A stretch of 38,526 nucleotides of DNA. Source: Sneathiella sp. GTDB taxonomy: Bacteria > Pseudomonadota > Alphaproteobacteria > Sneathiellales > Sneathiellaceae. Location: contig NZ_NZMB01000010.1 of the NCBI RefSeq assembly GCF_002694385.1, forward strand, positions 141,694 to 180,219. The letters run 5' to 3'. Position numbers and translations under genes: made by a program. Of the stretch, positions 35,378 to 38,526 are shown one piece after another; the first letter of the stretch is position 1, and each line of letters opens with the position of its first letter. The notes below the pieces were generated by a model. It worked only from the letters and a program-made list of their open reading frames with translations, ran no database searches and was not told the origin of the DNA.

Positions 35378-37264
35378 TCAACTCTGCCAAACAACTTCAT
35401 GACGCAGGGTATAAGGGCCCAGCTTCTCGGCAATGATCGGGGCCAGCGATGCCTGATCTCCCCCCTTGACCGTGACGGTCGCCAGGCTGCCATGCACAGG
35501 GTGATTGTCCACATTCACGGAAATATCGACACCCTTTCCTGAAAGGGAGGCCAGATCCGCCATAAAAACCTTTATCGCCGCATCATGGCGCAGCGCCGGC
35601 TTGAAAATCTTGCCAACGCCGGTCAGCGGCATCGTTTCGATCAGGGTCATGTCAACCGGATTGGCCGCCCGCTCGGGGATCCGCGCCCGCGCAAAATCCT
35701 TAAGCTCATCCGCCGTCGCTTTCGCGCCGGGCTTCAACTGCACATAGGCCACCGGCAATTCGCCCGCATAGGAATCAGGCCGCCCCACCGCCGCCGCCAG
35801 CTCAACTGCCGGATGTTCATGCAAGGCCTCCTCAATGATGGATGGATCAATATTATGGCCGCCCCGGATAATGACATCCTTGGCCCGCCCGGTCAGCCAG
35901 ATATACCCGTCCGCATCAATCCGGCCCAAATCACCGGAGCGCAACCAGCCATCTTTTGTGAAGGCCTTCCGGTTATAATCCGTCTGCACATAGCCCGGCA
36001 TGATCGAAACGCCCCGCATGATGATTTCACCGATTTCGTCCGGATCCGCAAATCGTTCGATTTGCCCCTCCTCATCCACATGCGCCGCGGCAATATCGGC
36101 ATAGGGAAGCCGCAACCCGACAGACCCGGGACGAGCCTCTCCGTTTTGCGGCTGCATGGTGATAAAGCATGTGGTCTCCGTCATGCCATACCCTTCAAGA
36201 ATAGGCGCCCGCGCATAGCCCGTCATTGCCTTCAGCACCTCTACCGGCGCAGCGGAACCCCCTGTCAAACCCGCGCGGAGTGTGCTGATATCCGCCTCCC
36301 CAACCGGAATATTCAACAGCGCCGACAGCATGGTCGGCACCCCGCCAAGAACGGTGATCCCGTATTTTTCCACCAGCCGCCAGTAATTGCCGACAATCAA
36401 CGGGTCGCGAAACCCCTGCGGACTGGTAATCACCAGCGTCGCGCCGTTCATGATGGGCACAATGCCGACAACAATGGAACCGCTGATATGAAACATCGGC
36501 AGGCCGGCAAGCAGACAATCCTTATCGGAATAGCCGAGCCCGAAGCCGCTTGACGCAATCTGTGCAAGCTGCATCCGGTTTGTATGCGGGGCGAGCTTGG
36601 GCACTCCGGTCGTCCCCCCCGTATGATAGTAGCCGACGATATCATCCGGTTCCTCGTTGATCGGCCCGTTAATCCGCGTCGCATCCTGCTGCATGATCAT
36701 GTCATCAAGGGGAAAAATCTTCTTCCCGTCGCATTCCGACCCACCGCCGAGAACATACACCGCCTTTAGGTTCGGCATCCGCTCCATCACATAGACGGCT
36801 TTGTTCCAAAGCTCTTCACTTAGGGCGCGCCCCGTGGCGATCAGAATGGTGGCATTCGCCGCCTCGGCAATCCCGAGAATATGCTCCGGCTCCAGCAATG
36901 GATTGACGGCATTCACCGTCCCCACCGCTTCCGCGCCGAACATCGTGAAATAAGCCTGCGGACATAAGGGAATGAGATAGGTAACGGTTTCCCCCTTCCG
37001 CAATCCTGCGGACAGGAACAGATTGGCCGTCTGATGGACCCTCGCCAATAACTCGCGATAGGTAATGACCCTGGGCTCTCCCATCGGATCCCCCGGCGGC
37101 AGGGCGATCAGCGATGGCTTGTCACCATATTGTTCCACAACCCCTTTGAGGGCGTCATAAATATTCCGGTACGGCACCCATTGTTCAACCGGAGTCTGTT
37201 CGAATTTTTCGACATCCTTGAGGGTAACAAAGGGCAAATTGAATTTTTTGAAGGCTTCCGCCAT
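35378..37264 (-). CDS. Acyl-CoA synthetase (AMP-dependent ligase)
   Basis: An adenylate-forming ligase of 628 residues that would activate a carboxylic acid to its CoA thioester. Motifs occur in order: YHTGGTTGVPKLAPHTN (phosphate loop), ILEGYGMTETTCF, LRSGDLGRIDADGYIWLTGR, KDVIIRGGHNIDPSIIEEAL and the catalytic lysine in PLTGVGKIFKP. An extra C-terminal segment of about 60 residues (SGKGVDISVNVDNHPVHGS) follows. The chain preference is unknown. The start at 37264 is preferred because GGGAGGA lies just upstream; the frame runs back to 37408 without support. An inverted repeat sits 24 bases before the start. Confidence 0.92.
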   Translation of the reverse strand: MAEAFKKFNLPFVTLKDVEKFEQTPVEQWVPYRNIYDALKGVVEQYGDKPSLIALPPGDPMGEPRVITYRELLARVHQTANLFLSAGLRKGETVTYLIPLCPQAYFTMFGAEAVGTVNAVNPLLEPEHILGIAEAANATILIATGRALSEELWNKAVYVMERMPNLKAVYVLGGGSECDGKKIFPLDDMIMQQDATRINGPINEEPDDIVGYYHTGGTTGVPKLAPHTNRMQLAQIASSGFGLGYSDKDCLLAGLPMFHISGSIVVGIVPIMNGATLVITSPQGFRDPLIVGNYWRLVEKYGITVLGGVPTMLSALLNIPVGEADISTLRAGLTGGSAAPVEVLKAMTGYARAPILEGYGMTETTCFITMQPQNGEARPGSVGLRLPYADIAAAHVDEEGQIERFADPDEIGEIIMRGVSIMPGYVQTDYNRKAFTKDGWLRSGDLGRIDADGYIWLTGRAKDVIIRGGHNIDPSIIEEALHEHPAVELAAAVGRPDSYAGELPVAYVQLKPGAKATADELKDFARARIPERAANPVDMTLIETMPLTGVGKIFKPALRHDAAIKVFMADLASLSGKGVDISVNVDNHPVHGSLATVTVKGGDQASLAPIIAEKLGPYTLRHEVVWQS

Positions 37265-37288
37265 CCTGTTCCTCCCATTCAGTGCCTG

Positions 37289-37306
37289 AGGATGGTTCAC
37301 CATCCT
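37289..37306 (-). promoter_or_regulatory. Inverted repeat upstream of the acyl-CoA ligase
   Basis: AGGATGG and CCATCCT form a perfect 7-base dyad around four bases, 24 bases before the ligase ATG. It may be an operator or an RNA hairpin. The core GATGG...CCATC also occurs in the putA leader dyad at nearly the same distance. The rest of the 248-base gap to metE is AT-rich around 37345-37375, with no convincing promoter. Confidence 0.35.
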
Positions 37307-37512
37307 TCTGTTGGCGTTCATGATGCCAGATACCGAACAGGATACAACCAAAAATAATATCAGATTACGCGCAAGTGAATGGCAAGGAGAGTCCGCATTA
37401 TCCCTCAATCGGGTGTCTTTGGGACATCGGCTAGAAAGCCGGAAAAAGAAGGAGTTTCCATTTCGATGGAGTCAGGCTGCGATGTCCAGACCGCCGCCTG
37501 ATACATGAAACC

Positions 37513-38526
37513 TCAAACCCGGTCAGCCCGCAGCGCTTTCGCCGCCGCCACCATATTGACGAGCGCCGGGCGCACCTCTTCCCAACGCCGGGTTTTCAAT
37601 CCGCAATCCGGATTGACCCAGAGCTGTTCCGGCGTAAGACGCTGTTTCGCAAGTTTAATCAGCGCCGACATGTCGTCAGCACCGGGAATACGCGGCGAGT
37701 GAATGTCATAGACACCCGGTCCGATTTCATTCGGATATTGATAGTTCAGGAAGGCATCCAGCAATTCCATCTTGGATCTGGATGTTTCAATGGAAATTAC
37801 ATCCGCATCCATATCTGCGATCGCCGCGATGATATCATTGAACTCCGAATAACACATATGCGTATGAATTTGGGTCGCATCCGCGACGCCGGACGCGCAG
37901 AGGCGGAAGCTGTCAACGGCCCAGTCAAGATAGCTTTTCCATTCCGATGTTTTAAGCGGCAGCCCTTCACGCAGCGCGGCTTCATCAATCTGGATCATTT
38001 TTGCCCCCGCCTTTTCAAGGTCGGCCACCTCATCCCGGATGGCCAGTGCAATCTGGCGGCAGCTTTCACGCCGCGGAATATCATCCCGCACAAACGACCA
38101 GTTCAAGATCGTCACTGGGCCGGTCAGCATCCCCTTGACAGGCTTTTCCGTGCATGACTGCGCAAAGTTCCACCAGTCAACGGTCATTGCATGGGGGCGG
38201 GAAACATCTCCAAACAAAATCGGAGGCCGGACATATCGGGAACCATAGCTTTGCACCCACCCGTGTTTCGTAAAGGCAAAGCCGGACAGCTTCTCCCCAA
38301 AATACTGCACCATGTCATTGCGTTCAAATTCGCCATGGACCAGCACATCGAGGCCGATTTCCTCCTGCCAGTGAATTGCCGCTTCGGTCTCGTTTCGAAG
38401 GAAGCTTGCATACTCCGTATCACTCAATTGCTGCTTTGTATGCGCGGCGCGCGCCTTCCTCACCTCAGCAGTCTGCGGGAAAGAGCCAATCGTCGTCGTT
38501 GGAAAAAGCGGCAGCTTCAGTATATC
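37513..38526 (-). CDS. metE: Cobalamin-independent methionine synthase, C-terminal part (cut by window edge)
   Basis: The visible 337 residues are the catalytic barrel of MetE, which transfers a methyl group from 5-methyltetrahydropteroyl-polyglutamate to homocysteine. The frame is open to the right edge and begins in the family sequence [20 protein letters not shown], so the N-terminal half lies outside the window. A GTG at 38463 inside this conserved segment is not the start. The zinc-site residues are visible: His and Cys in [14 protein letters not shown], Glu in [10 protein letters not shown] and Cys in [13 protein letters not shown]. Other family marks are [30 protein letters not shown] and [13 protein letters not shown]. 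The substrate and zinc ligands appear intact. Confidence 0.96.
   Translation of the reverse strand, partial: DILKLPLFPTTTIGSFPQTAEVRKARAAHTKQQLSDTEYASFLRNETEAAIHWQEEIGLDVLVHGEFERNDMVQYFGEKLSGFAFTKHGWVQSYGSRYVRPPILFGDVSRPHAMTVDWWNFAQSCTEKPVKGMLTGPVTILNWSFVRDDIPRRESCRQIALAIRDEVADLEKAGAKMIQIDEAALREGLPLKTSEWKSYLDWAVDSFRLCASGVADATQIHTHMCYSEFNDIIAAIADMDADVISIETSRSKMELLDAFLNYQYPNEIGPGVYDIHSPRIPGADDMSALIKLAKQRLTPEQLWVNPDCGLKTRRWEEVRPALVNMVAAAKALRADRV

Noticed and set aside
46-38526. Genomic island or mobile element
   Set aside because: No integrase, transposase, terminal repeats, tRNA boundary or sharp composition change was seen; genes look native throughout.
46-38526. CRISPR array, riboswitch or RNA gene
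   Set aside because: No regularly spaced repeats, and no intergenic region with a recognisable riboswitch or tRNA layout. The 248-base gap upstream of the ligase, the largest, holds only a short hairpin.

Overview
The window is a stretch of bacterial chromosome with a fairly high GC content and tightly packed genes. It probably comes from a free-living, aerobic alphaproteobacterium. This placement is an inference. It rests on a PutA of the type that lacks a DNA-binding domain, a 3-hydroxybutyrate dehydrogenase, an acyl-CoA carboxyltransferase, a TRAP binding protein and several acyl-CoA genes, not on any marker gene. I see no tRNA, rRNA, insertion sequence, phage gene, CRISPR array or replication origin. 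None of the 25 genes encodes a recognisable transcription regulator.

Layout. (1) 46-9596, minus strand: proline catabolism (putA), then a likely transcription unit read from 9596 downward: an NTF2-like protein, an SLC13-type permease with RCK-C domains, a 3-hydroxybutyrate dehydrogenase, a pirin and an acyl-CoA carboxyltransferase. The carboxyltransferase also appears to have its own promoter. (2) 9780-11027, plus: an MFS permease, probably with a TTG start, divergent from the NTF2-like gene. (3) 11179-17309, plus: a complete tripartite RND efflux operon (outer-membrane channel, lipoprotein adaptor, permease). The permease is unusual: about 145 residues longer than AcrB, and without the transmembrane lysine of the proton relay. 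(4) 17372-20150, plus: an orphan TRAP solute-binding protein and glucose-6-phosphate isomerase. (5) 20333-26934, plus: a second, canonical RND adaptor and permease, followed after 18 bases by a Cu(+)-type P1B ATPase whose N-terminus carries YHS and CxxC-type metal-binding modules instead of HMA domains; then an HdeD-like membrane protein with its own promoter and a strong terminator. (6) 27761-37264, both strands: a set of CoA-thioester and accessory genes (two SDR dehydrogenases, a MaoC-like protein, an MFS permease with an NTF2-like protein, a crotonase-fold protein, a nitronate-monooxygenase-like flavoprotein, an AidB-like acyl-CoA dehydrogenase and an acyl-CoA ligase). (7) 37513 to the right edge, minus: the C-terminal catalytic half of cobalamin-independent methionine synthase (metE).

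How the genes may work together. Region 1 handles amino-acid and short-chain acid carbon (proline, 3-hydroxybutyrate, an acyl-CoA carboxylation step, a carboxylate or anion permease). Regions 3 and 5 are envelope defence and export. Region 6 looks like a route for taking up, activating and oxidising an unidentified carboxylic acid. It is the best candidate for something undescribed, because both hydratase-fold proteins in it (MaoC-like and crotonase-like) lack the standard hydratase catalytic residues.
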